Notes under the pieces: generated by a model
Told to the model about the DNA's origin: nothing
The model's database searches: none
Seen by the model: the letters and a program-made list of their open reading frames with translations, nothing else
Position numbers and translations under genes: made by a program
DNA from: Prado023 sp963706875
Lineage (GTDB): Bacteria > Actinomycetota > Actinomycetes > S36-B12 > CAIYMF01
NCBI GenBank assembly: GCA_963706875.1
Contig: CAVPNW010000014.1
Location: forward strand, 166,492-230,491
Length of the DNA: 64,000 bases
Direction: 5' to 3'
Part shown: one piece after another, positions 9,246 through 16,239 of the stretch
Layout of the letters: each line of letters starts with the position of its first letter
Numbering within the stretch: position 1 is the stretch's first letter

Positions 9246-10052
9246 TCAGCGGGCCCGCAGGTAGAGGACCCGCTGGTTGGAGCCGGCAGGGCGCCGCTCC
9301 TCCGTCATGAACAGGTCGGTGCGGTCGCGTACGAGGTCCGAGAGCTTCTTGTACCCGTAGAGTCGTGGGTCGAAGTCGGGCTGCAGCTTGTTCAGGTAGT
9401 TGCCGAAGGTCCCGAGGTGGGCCCAGCCCTCATCGTCGACGGATTGCTCCAGGGCGCTTAGCACGAACTTCTTGGGCAGCTTGGGCCGCGGGGACGTGTC
9501 GGCAGCCTCCTGCGGCTGCGCGATGGCAGCCCCGGCCGGGCTCGGCTCCACGGACTCGGGCTCGGTGGCCCTCCCGCTGTTGCGCAGCACCTCGACGAAC
9601 ACGAACCGGTGGCACGCGTTGCGGAACGCCTCCGGGGTTTTCTTCTCGCCGAACCCGAAGACCATCAGGCCCTCCTCGCGCAGGCGCATCGCCAGCCCGG
9701 TGAAGTCGCTGTCGCTGGTGACCAGCGCGAACCCGTCGAAGTTGCCCGTGTAGAGCAGGTCCATCGCGTCGATGATCAGCGTGCTGTCCGTGGAGTTCTT
9801 GCCGGTGGAGTAGGCGAACTGCTGGACGGGCTTGATCGCGTTGCGCTGCAGGACCTTCTTCCATGACGCGCTGGTCGGGGCGGTGAAGTCCCCGTAGATC
9901 CGGCGCACGGTCGCGTCGCCGAAGCGGGCCACCTCCGCCAGCAGGGCCTCGATCACGGTCGCCTGGGCGTTGTCGGCATCGATCAGGACCGCCAGCCTCA
10001 GGTGGGTGTCGTCGGTCTCGGTGCCGGGTGCGCGCTTCGTGGGGGTCGCCAT
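9246..10052 (-). CDS. NYN-domain (PIN-like) protein with C-terminal OST-HTH/LOTUS domain
   Basis: 268 aa. Residues 19-160 form a LabA-type NYN domain, a PIN-like metal-dependent nuclease fold usually acting on RNA. Its acidic residues are visible in LAVLIDADNA, STLIIDAMDLLY and ALVTSDSDFTGLA. Residues about 165-190 are a linker. Residues 192-265 (KKFVLSALEQSVDDEGWA, LYGYKKLSDLVRD) match an OST-HTH/LOTUS RNA-binding domain. The combination suggests an RNA-targeting nuclease or RNA-surveillance protein in the cytoplasm. The substrate is unknown. No partner gene is apparent: it lies alone between the hut operon and a divergent leader-peptide operon. Confidence 0.85.
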   Translation of the reverse strand: MATPTKRAPGTETDDTHLRLAVLIDADNAQATVIEALLAEVARFGDATVRRIYGDFTAPTSASWKKVLQRNAIKPVQQFAYSTGKNSTDSTLIIDAMDLLYTGNFDGFALVTSDSDFTGLAMRLREEGLMVFGFGEKKTPEAFRNACHRFVFVEVLRNSGRATEPESVEPSPAGAAIAQPQEAADTSPRPKLPKKFVLSALEQSVDDEGWAHLGTFGNYLNKLQPDFDPRLYGYKKLSDLVRDRTDLFMTEERRPAGSNQRVLYLRAR

Positions 10053-10152
10053 GCGGCCAGCCTGTCACGCCTGCGCGCGCAGATCAGCCCGGGCACCGCC
10101 GTGCGCGTGTCTCACCATGCGGAATGGTCGCCCACGAATCGGAGCATCAGGG

Positions 10153-10158
10153 TACCCT
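10153..10158 (+). promoter_or_regulatory. candidate -10 element, leaderless start of the leader peptide
   Basis: TACCCT lies 6 nt before ATG 10165. This spacing puts the transcription start at the A of the start codon. Confidence 0.45.
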
Positions 10159-10164
10159 TGCCTC

Positions 10165-10242
10165 ATGTATCAGGTGCTCCTCACCCGGCGGCGGGTCATC
10201 GACCACTGCCGCGTGGGCACCTGTCTGTGTCGAATGCCCTGA
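10165..10242 (+). CDS. cysteine-containing regulatory leader peptide (25 codons)
   Basis: Short open frame from ATG 10165 to TGA 10242. The peptide contains LLTRRRVIDHCRVG followed by TCLCRMP, with three Cys (15, 20, 22) near its end. The pattern L-[LV]-[ST]-RR-x-[VI]-D, then Cys-rich, is that of small putative leader peptides found in actinobacteria ahead of sulfur-metabolism and transporter operons. The gene that follows after 56 nt encodes a DUF4395 membrane protein with a Cys pair, a family linked to thioredoxin/sulfurtransferase loci. The likely role is attenuation: ribosome stalling at Cys codons when Cys-tRNA is scarce would change expression of 10299-10760. The role is inferred; the reading frame and motif are seen. 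Confidence 0.65.
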   Translation: MYQVLLTRRRVIDHCRVGTCLCRMP

Positions 10243-10298
10243 GTCGTCCGCCCGTCCCGACCCAGTTCCGCGCATCCACAGACCCCACGGAGAAACCC

Positions 10299-10760
10299 AT
10301 GACCACGCTGTCCTCGTCCACGCTGGAATCCGCCACCGACTGCTCGGCGGGCATCGACCCCCGCGGCCCGCGGTTCGCCGCGGTCATCACCACGGTCGTG
10401 CTCTCGGCCGCGCTGGTACTCGCCTCGCCGGTCCTGCTGGCCATCCAGGCCGTGGTGTTCGCGGTCGGCGCGCTCTCCAGCCGGCCCGAGTGGCGGCCCT
10501 ACGGCATCCTGTTCCGGACCTTCGTCCGCCCACGCCTGGGTCCCCCGGAGTACCTGGAGGATCCGGCGTCCTCGCGGTTCGCCCAGGCCTGCGGGTTGGC
10601 GTTCAGCCTCGTGGGGCTGCTCGGGTTCGCCCTCGGGGCGCAGTGGCTGGCTCTCGGCGCGATCGGGTTGGCCCTTGGGGCGGCGTTCCTGAACGCGGCA
10701 TTCGACTTCTGCATCGGCTGCGAGATCTACCTGCGCGCCCAGCGCCTGCGCCGGACCTGA
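10299..10760 (+). CDS. DUF4395 family membrane protein
   Basis: 153 aa. There are four hydrophobic segments (about residues 28-43, 45-53, 92-110, 113-130). A central soluble loop carries WRPYGILFRTFVRPRLGPP. The C-terminal AAFDFCIGCEIYL holds the CxxC pair (FCIGC) typical of DUF4395. The biochemical role is unknown; in many actinobacteria the family sits with thioredoxin and sulfurtransferase genes, pointing to sulfur or redox chemistry in the membrane. ATG 10299 has GGAG 7 nt upstream. The leader peptide at 10165-10242 is in the same transcription unit. Confidence 0.8.
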   Translation: MTTLSSSTLESATDCSAGIDPRGPRFAAVITTVVLSAALVLASPVLLAIQAVVFAVGALSSRPEWRPYGILFRTFVRPRLGPPEYLEDPASSRFAQACGLAFSLVGLLGFALGAQWLALGAIGLALGAAFLNAAFDFCIGCEIYLRAQRLRRT

Positions 10761-10777
10761 GCAGTGCTCCGGTGGCC

Positions 10778-11143
10778 TCAGCCGGCCCCGTAGACCAGGG
10801 CCTGGGCGCCCTCGGCCAGGACCTCATCGACGAACGTCGCCGCGCCCGCCAACCGGACGCCGGGCAGCAGGTCGGCCACCGTGAGGTCCCGCCGGGCCGC
10901 GCACTGGGTGCAGACGGTCACCGTCCCCTCGGCCAGGACCGCGTCGCGCAGCTCGGCCAGCGGGGCGGACCTGGGCAGGAAGAAGGCCTCCGCCCGACCC
11001 GGTCGGGCCAGGTCCGTGGCATCACCGGTGAGCCAGAGCGAGACGGTCGCGCCTGCCGCCAGGGCGGTGGCCGCAACCGTGAAGGCCTGTGAGCAGGGCT
11101 CCGGATCGGTCGTCGTGCACTTGACCACCAGGGTGCGCGTCAT
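10778..11143 (-). CDS. DsrE/DsrF-like family protein
   Basis: 121 aa, cytoplasmic, alpha/beta. The N-terminal strand TLVVKCTTTDPEPCSQAF, an Ala-rich helix followed by VSLWLTGDATDLA, and VTVCTQCAARRDL near position 80 match DsrE-like proteins, which carry sulfur on a conserved Cys in some members. Cys residues lie in CSQAF and CTQCAAR. ATG 11143 was chosen over an upstream in-frame ATG because the DsrE core begins directly there. It is convergent with the DUF4395 gene. The function is not predictable beyond a possible sulfur-relay role. Confidence 0.7.
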   Translation of the reverse strand: MTRTLVVKCTTTDPEPCSQAFTVAATALAAGATVSLWLTGDATDLARPGRAEAFFLPRSAPLAELRDAVLAEGTVTVCTQCAARRDLTVADLLPGVRLAGAATFVDEVLAEGAQALVYGAG

Positions 11144-11217
11144 GGGCCAAGACTGGCACCTGCGAGCCGGCGCGTCCAAGGCCCGGCCAGCCCTCGGCCG
11201 ACGCTGCCACGCCGGGC

Positions 11218-11223
11218 TAGACT
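11218..11223 (+). promoter_or_regulatory. candidate -10 element ahead of the nitrobindin/Fur/YgfZ cluster
   Basis: TAGACT lies 6 nt before GTG 11230, again the leaderless spacing. Confidence 0.45.
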
Positions 11224-11229
11224 TGCACC

Positions 11230-11337
11230 GTGGACGCCATCGAGATCTTCTTCGCCACCCTCCTGGTCCTCGTCAGCATCGTGATCGTCTGGTTCGCGGG
11301 CTACGTGGTCTACAAGCTCTACCGGGGCCAGTCCTGA
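11230..11337 (+). CDS. 35-aa single-pass membrane peptide
   Basis: Starts with GTG 11230 and ends with TGA 11337. A short acidic N-terminus (VDAIEIFF) precedes one long hydrophobic helix (about residues 6-27) and a basic, Tyr-rich end (YKLYRGQS). The nitrobindin gene begins 2 nt after its stop, so it is the first gene of a coupled operon. The strong hydrophobic pattern, the -10 at leaderless spacing and the tight coupling argue that it is real. The function is unknown; it may be a small membrane anchor or regulator. Confidence 0.65.
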   Translation: MDAIEIFFATLLVLVSIVIVWFAGYVVYKLYRGQS

Positions 11338-11339
11338 GC

Positions 11340-11876
11340 GTGGGCGGGCCGCTCCCCGTCGAGTTGGCCCACCTGTCGTGGCTGATCGGGCGTTGGGGCG
11401 GGATCGGCGAGGGCGGCTATCCCGACATCGATCCGTTCCGCTACGAGCAGGTCGTGGAGTTCGCCTGCGACGGCCGGCCTTTCCTGGAGTACCGCTCGGT
11501 GTCCTGGATCGTGGATGAGAACAACGCGCGCGTGCGGCGATCGGCCACCGAGTCCGGGTACTGGCGACCCCGCCCGGACAACGGGGTGGAGCTCCTGCTG
11601 GCCCATCCGACGGGATTCGTCGAGGTATGGGTCGGGCACGTGGAGGTGACCGGCATCCACGACGCGCGCGTGATCGGCGCCCGGATCGAGCTGACCACCG
11701 ATGCGGTGGTCCGGACGGAGTCGGCCAAGGAGGTCGCCTCGGGGCACCGTCTCTACGGCCTGGTCGAGGGCAGGCTGCTGAGCACCTACGACATGGCCGC
11801 GATGGGCCACCCGCTGAGCAACCACCTCGCGATCGCCCTCGAGCCGATCGCCGATTCGACGGCACCGTCGGCATGA
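11340..11876 (+). CDS. nitrobindin / FABP-like heme-binding protein
   Basis: 178 aa beta-barrel protein. The family lid motif GxWxGxG appears as IGRWGGIGEGGYP (residues about 17-29), with PFLEYRS, LAHPTGFVEV and AKEVASGHRLYG along the barrel. The conserved His near the C-terminus that ligates heme in nitrobindins is present in PLSNHLAIAL. Members bind ferric heme and react with NO or peroxynitrite. GTG 11340 follows the small membrane gene by 2 nt, and the stop overlaps the next ATG (ATGA), so it is translationally coupled to the Fur-family regulator. Confidence 0.85.
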   Translation: MGGPLPVELAHLSWLIGRWGGIGEGGYPDIDPFRYEQVVEFACDGRPFLEYRSVSWIVDENNARVRRSATESGYWRPRPDNGVELLLAHPTGFVEVWVGHVEVTGIHDARVIGARIELTTDAVVRTESAKEVASGHRLYGLVEGRLLSTYDMAAMGHPLSNHLAIALEPIADSTAPSA

Positions 11877-12352
11877 CCGGGGCGCGCCCGGACTGGGATG
11901 CCCGGTTGCGCTCCGTCGGCCTGCGCAGCACCGCACAGCGCCGCGCGGTCCTGCAGGCCCTGTTCGAGGCCCGGCACGCCACAGTCGACGAGCTGGCGGC
12001 CGAGGTGCAGCGCACGATGCCCGACGTCAGCCTGTCGACGATCTACCGGACGCTCGAGGCCCTCGATGAGGCCGGTCTGGTGACGCATGCACACCTGCAC
12101 CACGGCTCGCCCACGTACCACTCCGTCGATGAGGAGCCGCACGTGCACCTCGTGTGCACCCAGTGCGGGTTCATCGGCCAGCAGCCCATCGCGGTGGCGG
12201 CGTCCCTGGCGGCAGAGCTGCGGGCCTCGACGGGGTTCGTCGTCGATGTGTCCCACCTGGCGGTCCACGGACTCTGCGCGACCTGCCTGGAGACCGACGG
12301 GGCCAGGCGCGCGGGAAGCACTGACGCTCCGGTGGCGTTGTCCCAGACGTGA
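11873..12352 (+). CDS. Fur-family metalloregulator
   Basis: 159 aa. Residues 1-85 are the winged helix (LRSTAQRRAVLQALF, SLSTIYRTLEALDEAGLV). Residues 86-140 are the dimerisation and metal domain with the HVHLVCTQCG signature and the second Cys pair CATC for the structural zinc site. The sensed metal cannot be told from sequence. The nitrobindin-Fur-YgfZ arrangement resembles a streptomycete locus that encodes a nickel-responsive Fur homologue, but zinc, iron or peroxide sensing remain possible. It overlaps its neighbours by 4 nt on both sides (ATGA, GTGA), so it is in the middle of an operon. Confidence 0.85.
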   Translation: MTGARPDWDARLRSVGLRSTAQRRAVLQALFEARHATVDELAAEVQRTMPDVSLSTIYRTLEALDEAGLVTHAHLHHGSPTYHSVDEEPHVHLVCTQCGFIGQQPIAVAASLAAELRASTGFVVDVSHLAVHGLCATCLETDGARRAGSTDAPVALSQT

Positions 12353-13383
12353 GCACCCTGCGCGCGATCCCCGCCCCACCCGGAACCGTCGATGAGGCCG
12401 TTGCCTGGCACTACGGTGATCCGCTGGCGGAGCAGCGGGACCTGGCCGACGGCGTCGGGATCGTCGACCTCGGCAATCGCGACGTCCTCGAGGTGTCCGG
12501 GGCCGATCGCCTCACCTGGCTGCACAGCCTGACGACGGCGCACCTGCTCGGGCTGGAGCCGGGGCAGTCGCGGTTGGTCCTGATCCTCACCCCGCACGGC
12601 CATGTCGAGCACGAGCTGCACCTGGTCGAGACCGGCGAGACGGTCCTGATCAGCGTCGAGCCGGGCACGGGTGCGGCCCTGGGTGCCTACCTGGACTCCA
12701 TGCGCTTCATGCTGCGGGTCGAGGTCGCGGCGCGCCCGGACCTCGCCGTGGTCTGGGAGCCGACTGCGTCCCCCGACCCGACCGGCATCCCCACCTGGGT
12801 GGTCCCCGGTGACTACTGGATCGGCGGGGAGCCCACGGACTCGGGCAGCGATCGCGGGGGAGACGCGACGAGGTACGCCCCGATCCGGCCCGCCGGGTTC
12901 CCGGGCCGCGAGGTCCTGCTGCCGCGCGAGGACGCGGCCGCCCGGCTCTCGGCGGGCCGCCCCGCCGGCACGTGGGCGCGCGAGGCGCTGCGTGTTGCCG
13001 CGGCCGTGCCCCGGATGGGGTTCGAGACCGACCATCGCACGCTTCCCCATGAGGTCGGCTGGATCGGCGCCGGAGTGCACCTGGCCAAGGGCTGCTACCG
13101 CGGCCAGGAGGCCGTCGCCCGGGTGCACAACCTGGGCCGGCCTCCCCGCAGGCTGGCGCTGGCCCACATCGACGGATCCGAGGGCGTGCTGCCGGCACAC
13201 GGTGACGAGGTGCTCGTCGGCGACAGGGTCGTCGGGTGGGTCGGCACCGCCGCGCAGCACCACGAGCTCGGCCCGGTCGCGACCGTGATGCTCAAGCGCT
13301 CGGCCGACCCCGATGCGGACCTGCTGATCCGGGCAGCAGACGGAGACGTGGTGGCTTCCCAGGAGGTCGTCGTCGTCCCCTGA
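12349..13383 (+). CDS. ygfZ: YgfZ/GcvT-like folate-binding protein
   Basis: 344 aa, family of tetrahydrofolate-dependent proteins that assist iron-sulfur cluster assembly or repair. An N-terminal GcvT-like region (DLGNRDVLEVSGADRLTWLH) is followed by the diagnostic KGCYRGQEAVARVHNLG segment at about residues 246-262, whose Cys is the YgfZ signature residue. The C-terminal beta domain ends with GPVATVMLKR. GTG 12349 overlaps the fur stop. Co-transcription with nitrobindin and a Fur regulator suggests a metal/heme/Fe-S maintenance operon. Confidence 0.88.
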   Translation: MSTLRAIPAPPGTVDEAVAWHYGDPLAEQRDLADGVGIVDLGNRDVLEVSGADRLTWLHSLTTAHLLGLEPGQSRLVLILTPHGHVEHELHLVETGETVLISVEPGTGAALGAYLDSMRFMLRVEVAARPDLAVVWEPTASPDPTGIPTWVVPGDYWIGGEPTDSGSDRGGDATRYAPIRPAGFPGREVLLPREDAAARLSAGRPAGTWAREALRVAAAVPRMGFETDHRTLPHEVGWIGAGVHLAKGCYRGQEAVARVHNLGRPPRRLALAHIDGSEGVLPAHGDEVLVGDRVVGWVGTAAQHHELGPVATVMLKRSADPDADLLIRAADGDVVASQEVVVVP

Positions 13384-13426
13384 GTGCCGTGTCGGCGCTG
13401 CCAGGGTTCCTGCGAGGATGGCGCCC

Positions 13427-13453
13427 ATGCGTGAATCGGGAGCCCAGCTGTGA
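13427..13453 (+). other. possible 8-codon upstream ORF overlapping the dtd start
   Basis: ATG 13427 opens a frame of eight codons whose TGA (13451-13453) overlaps the GTG start of dtd. A weak -10-like GAGGAT lies 7 nt before the ATG. It could be a leaderless, coupled mini-ORF, but it may be chance because dtd has its own GGGAG. Confidence 0.25.
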
Positions 13454-13932
13454 GGGCCGTGGTCCAGCGCGTCGATGGCGCCCGGGTGGTCGTCGAGGGC
13501 GACGTGGTCGGCAGCATCGAGGGCCCCGGGCTGTGTGTCCTGGTCGGTGCCACTCATGACGACACCCCTGCGATCGCCCAGAAGCTCGCGGACAAGGTCT
13601 ACGACATGCGCATCTTCGATGCTGACGCGCTCAGGCAGCGCCTGCCGGACCTGGGGCCGCCTCCCGAGCAGGGCAGTCGGGAGCTGTCGGCCTCGGACGC
13701 TGGGCTTCCCGTCCTCGTGGTCAGCCAGTTCACCCTGTACGCCCAGACCCGCAAGGGCCGGCGCCCCACCTGGGAGCAGGCCGCGCCCCGGCCGGTCGCC
13801 GAGCCCCTGGTGTCGACGTTCGCCGACCGCCTGCGTGAACGGGGTGCCACGGTGGCTGAGGGCAGGTTCGGCGCGATGATGCGCGTCGAGCTCACCAACG
13901 ACGGTCCGGTGACGGTGATCGTCGAGATGTGA
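13450..13932 (+). CDS. dtd: D-aminoacyl-tRNA deacylase
   Basis: 160 aa. Hydrolyses D-aminoacyl-tRNA (classically D-Tyr-tRNA), protecting translation. It starts MRAVVQRV, with the catalytic SQFTLYAQTRKGRRP segment at about residues 93-107 and the Gly-cisPro motif in NDGPVTVIVE near the end, all diagnostic of Dtd. A slightly long acidic insertion (about residues 58-82) precedes SQFTLYA. GTG 13450 has GGGAG 7 nt upstream. It lies 66 bp downstream of ygfZ and may share its transcript. Confidence 0.92.
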   Translation: MRAVVQRVDGARVVVEGDVVGSIEGPGLCVLVGATHDDTPAIAQKLADKVYDMRIFDADALRQRLPDLGPPPEQGSRELSASDAGLPVLVVSQFTLYAQTRKGRRPTWEQAAPRPVAEPLVSTFADRLRERGATVAEGRFGAMMRVELTNDGPVTVIVEM

Positions 13933-13963
13933 GCCCGCGCGGGTCGCAGGGTCTCGCGGTCCT

Positions 13964-13995
13964 CGCCCGGCCCGGGGCGCCACCGGGCCCGGGCG
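13964..13995. terminator. GC-rich hairpin between convergent dtd and the DUF4388 gene
   Basis: CGCCCGG at 13964-13970 pairs with CCGGGCG at 13989-13995 and the inner bases extend the stem imperfectly. It lies between two convergent genes; no T tract follows. Confidence 0.45.
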
Positions 13996-14012
13996 TCACC
14001 CAGGCCCGCGGG

Positions 14013-15314
14013 TCACCGGCTCCAGGGACGGCGCTTGCGCCGGTGCTCGGTCAGGGGCACCACCAGTCGTGTGACCACCGGTTCGGCCTTGTCCGGGTCG
14101 TCGTTGAGGCTGGACAGCTCGCGCATGAAGGCCGTGGTGTCCGACTGGCTGTCGGCCGCGGTTGCCCCCGCCGGGTCCACGACTGACAACGCCGGGGGCG
14201 GGGAGTCGTCGACGAGGCTGAGCGCGGGCGCAGGCCCGCTGGGGACCAGGGCAAGGGCTGGCTCGGCCGGCTGCTCGACGAGGGCCAGGGCAGGGACGGG
14301 CGGCTCGGGCTGGGGCTCCGTCGGGCCGACTTCCTGTTGGGGAGGCTCGCCGACGTCCTGGTGGGCAGGCTCGCTGGCCGAAGGGGCCGCCACGGGCGGG
14401 GCCGGGTCGTCGCGCAGCAGCGCTCCGAACTCGGCCAGCAGCTCGCTCGGGCGTTCCGGCGGGGCGTCGGGGACGGTCGAGGCCACCGGGTCGGGCTCCC
14501 CCGCGTCGGTGCCGTCGAAGCGCCACTGCGGATCCACGGGCTCGGTCGGCGCATGCAGCGCCACGACCGGGGCGAGGGCCGACTCGTCCTCGGGCGGTGG
14601 CGTGGGGATCGCGAGCAGGCCGGTCATGGCCAGGTCGGCCACCACCTGTGCGGCCTCCACGACGGTGAACCCGCATACCCGGGCCAGCTCGGTGAGGTCC
14701 CGCCGGCCGTCCACGCGGCAGAGCAGGGCCCAGTCGTAGGGGCCGAGCGGGGTCTGGGCGGGTCCCGTGCCCGGGGGCCCGAGCACGGGCGTCACATGCG
14801 CACCCCCGACCCGGTTGAGGACGTCGGCGCGACGATCCCGGTTCTCCCGGGCCACGGCCAGCAGCTGCTCGATGTCAGTGGGCTCGATGATGTCCTGGCG
14901 GACGTGGCGTCCCTCGTGGAACTCGGCGCTGATCACCTCGAGGTCCAGCAGGTCGGCGACCTGGTCGCGGACCTGGTCGCGGACGAACGCATCGATGACC
15001 TGCCCATCCACGAACCCCATGCCCACCAGGACCTGGCCGATGAGATGGCCCGGGAAGCGGTCGCGCTGCTCGGCCGCTGCCGCGCTGAGTTGCTCGGGGG
15101 ATACCAGGCCGCCGGACAGCAGCCGGATCCCGAGGGCCGGCCGGTAGCCGGGGACCTGCATCGCATAGATGCGACCCACCCGGACCCAGACGTGCGACAT
15201 CTCGCCTGCGGGGTGGTTGATCTCAAGCACCCCAGAGGCGCCGCTCTGGCCGAGGTCTCGAAGGATGGTCTCGGCCGTCGGCAGCCGGTCAGGCGACGAC
15301 GACTCGATGGACAT
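14013..15314 (-). CDS. DUF4388 domain protein with long Pro/Ala-rich tail
   Basis: 433 aa, cytoplasmic. Residues 10-110 form a DUF4388 (PatA N-terminal-like) domain: a strand-rich start (GASGVLEINHPAGEMSHVWV, IYAMQVPGYRPALGIRLL), then helical segments such as GQVLVGMGFVDGQVIDAF. Residues 170-240 look like a winged-helix-type segment (LCRVDGRRDLTELARVCGF). Residues 260-410 are low-complexity, rich in Pro, Ala and Glu with repeated ALALV/ALSLV blocks, and the end is strongly basic (EHRRKRRPWSR). DUF4388 proteins are often scaffold or signalling components; no partner is adjacent. ATG 15314 has AAAGGACC upstream. Confidence 0.7.
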   Translation of the reverse strand: MSIESSSPDRLPTAETILRDLGQSGASGVLEINHPAGEMSHVWVRVGRIYAMQVPGYRPALGIRLLSGGLVSPEQLSAAAAEQRDRFPGHLIGQVLVGMGFVDGQVIDAFVRDQVRDQVADLLDLEVISAEFHEGRHVRQDIIEPTDIEQLLAVARENRDRRADVLNRVGGAHVTPVLGPPGTGPAQTPLGPYDWALLCRVDGRRDLTELARVCGFTVVEAAQVVADLAMTGLLAIPTPPPEDESALAPVVALHAPTEPVDPQWRFDGTDAGEPDPVASTVPDAPPERPSELLAEFGALLRDDPAPPVAAPSASEPAHQDVGEPPQQEVGPTEPQPEPPVPALALVEQPAEPALALVPSGPAPALSLVDDSPPPALSVVDPAGATAADSQSDTTAFMRELSSLNDDPDKAEPVVTRLVVPLTEHRRKRRPWSR

Positions 15315-15395
15315 GGAGGTCCTTTCATCGCGCAGGAACCGTGTCAGGGGTTTCGTCGGCATCTGCGCGGGTGGGTCTTGAGCGGATCGAGGTGC

Positions 15396-15401
15396 CAAGA
15401 T
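15396..15401 (+). promoter_or_regulatory. candidate -10 element of the BKACE gene
   Basis: CAAGAT lies 7 nt before ATG 15409. The match to TANNNT is weak, but the spacing equals that of the other leaderless starts. Confidence 0.25.
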
Positions 15402-15408
15402 TGCGCCC

Positions 15409-16239
15409 ATGCCCCCTGCCACGCTGATCACCGTCGCGCCCACCGGGGCGGAGAGCCAGAAGGACGCCAACCCCGCGCTCCCGGTGACCCTCGACGAGCT
15501 CGTGGTCGCCGCGCGATCCTGCCAGGACGCCGGCGCAGCGATGGTGCACATCCACATCCGTGACGACCAGGGCCGACCGACCCTGGACCTCACGCGCCTG
15601 CGCGACACGGTCGCCGCGGTTCGGCAGTCGACCGACCTCATCGTCCAGCTGTCGACGGGGGGTGCGGTGACCGACCCGTTCGAGACCCGGCTGGCCGTCC
15701 TCGATGCCGCCCCCGACTCCTGCTCGCTGACCACCGGCACCGTCAACTTCGGCGACGATGTCTTCGCCAACCCCTGGCCGTTCGTCGCCGAGCTGTACCA
15801 GCGCACCCAGGCCCTGGGGATCCTGCCGGAGTTCGAGCTGTTCGAGCTCGGGCACGTCACCGCCATGAACCGCCTGCTCGACACCTACGGGGCACCGGCC
15901 GGCGGGCACGTGCACGCCGACTTCGTGATGGGCGTGCCCGGGGGGATGCCGGGTACGGCCGACGCCCTCGTCGCCGGCGTGGCGATGCTGCCGGCCGGTG
16001 CGACCTGGTCGGCCACCGGGATCGGGAGGTCCAGCCTGCCCGTCATGCTCGCCGCCCTCTCGCTAGGCGGGAACCTGCGGGTCGGCATGGAGGACACGCT
16101 CACCTACGGTCCCAAGCGCCCGGCTCGGGACAACGCCGAGCTGGTCGAACGGGCCGCTCGGCTGGCCGCAGAGGCGTTCCGCCCCGCGGCCACACCCGAC
16201 GAGGCGCGCCTCATTCTCGGCCTCACGGCACAGGGCTAG
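15409..16239 (+). CDS. BKACE (DUF849) beta-keto acid cleavage enzyme
   Basis: 276 aa TIM-barrel enzyme. BKACE proteins condense a beta-keto acid with acetyl-CoA and split the product. Zinc ligands are visible in MVHIHIRD (residues about 45-52) and GHVHADFVMGVPGGMPG (about 166-182); the glutamate of LPEFELFELG and the loop TGTVNFGDD are also typical. The substrate (3-keto-5-aminohexanoate or another keto acid such as dehydrocarnitine) cannot be deduced because no pathway neighbours are present. The asparaginase-like gene follows directly, starting one base after the stop. Confidence 0.85.
   Translation: MPPATLITVAPTGAESQKDANPALPVTLDELVVAARSCQDAGAAMVHIHIRDDQGRPTLDLTRLRDTVAAVRQSTDLIVQLSTGGAVTDPFETRLAVLDAAPDSCSLTTGTVNFGDDVFANPWPFVAELYQRTQALGILPEFELFELGHVTAMNRLLDTYGAPAGGHVHADFVMGVPGGMPGTADALVAGVAMLPAGATWSATGIGRSSLPVMLAALSLGGNLRVGMEDTLTYGPKRPARDNAELVERAARLAAEAFRPAATPDEARLILGLTAQG

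Noticed and set aside
12043..13983. 646-codon minus-strand frame over ygfZ and dtd
   Set aside because: Antisense to intact conserved genes, no motifs.
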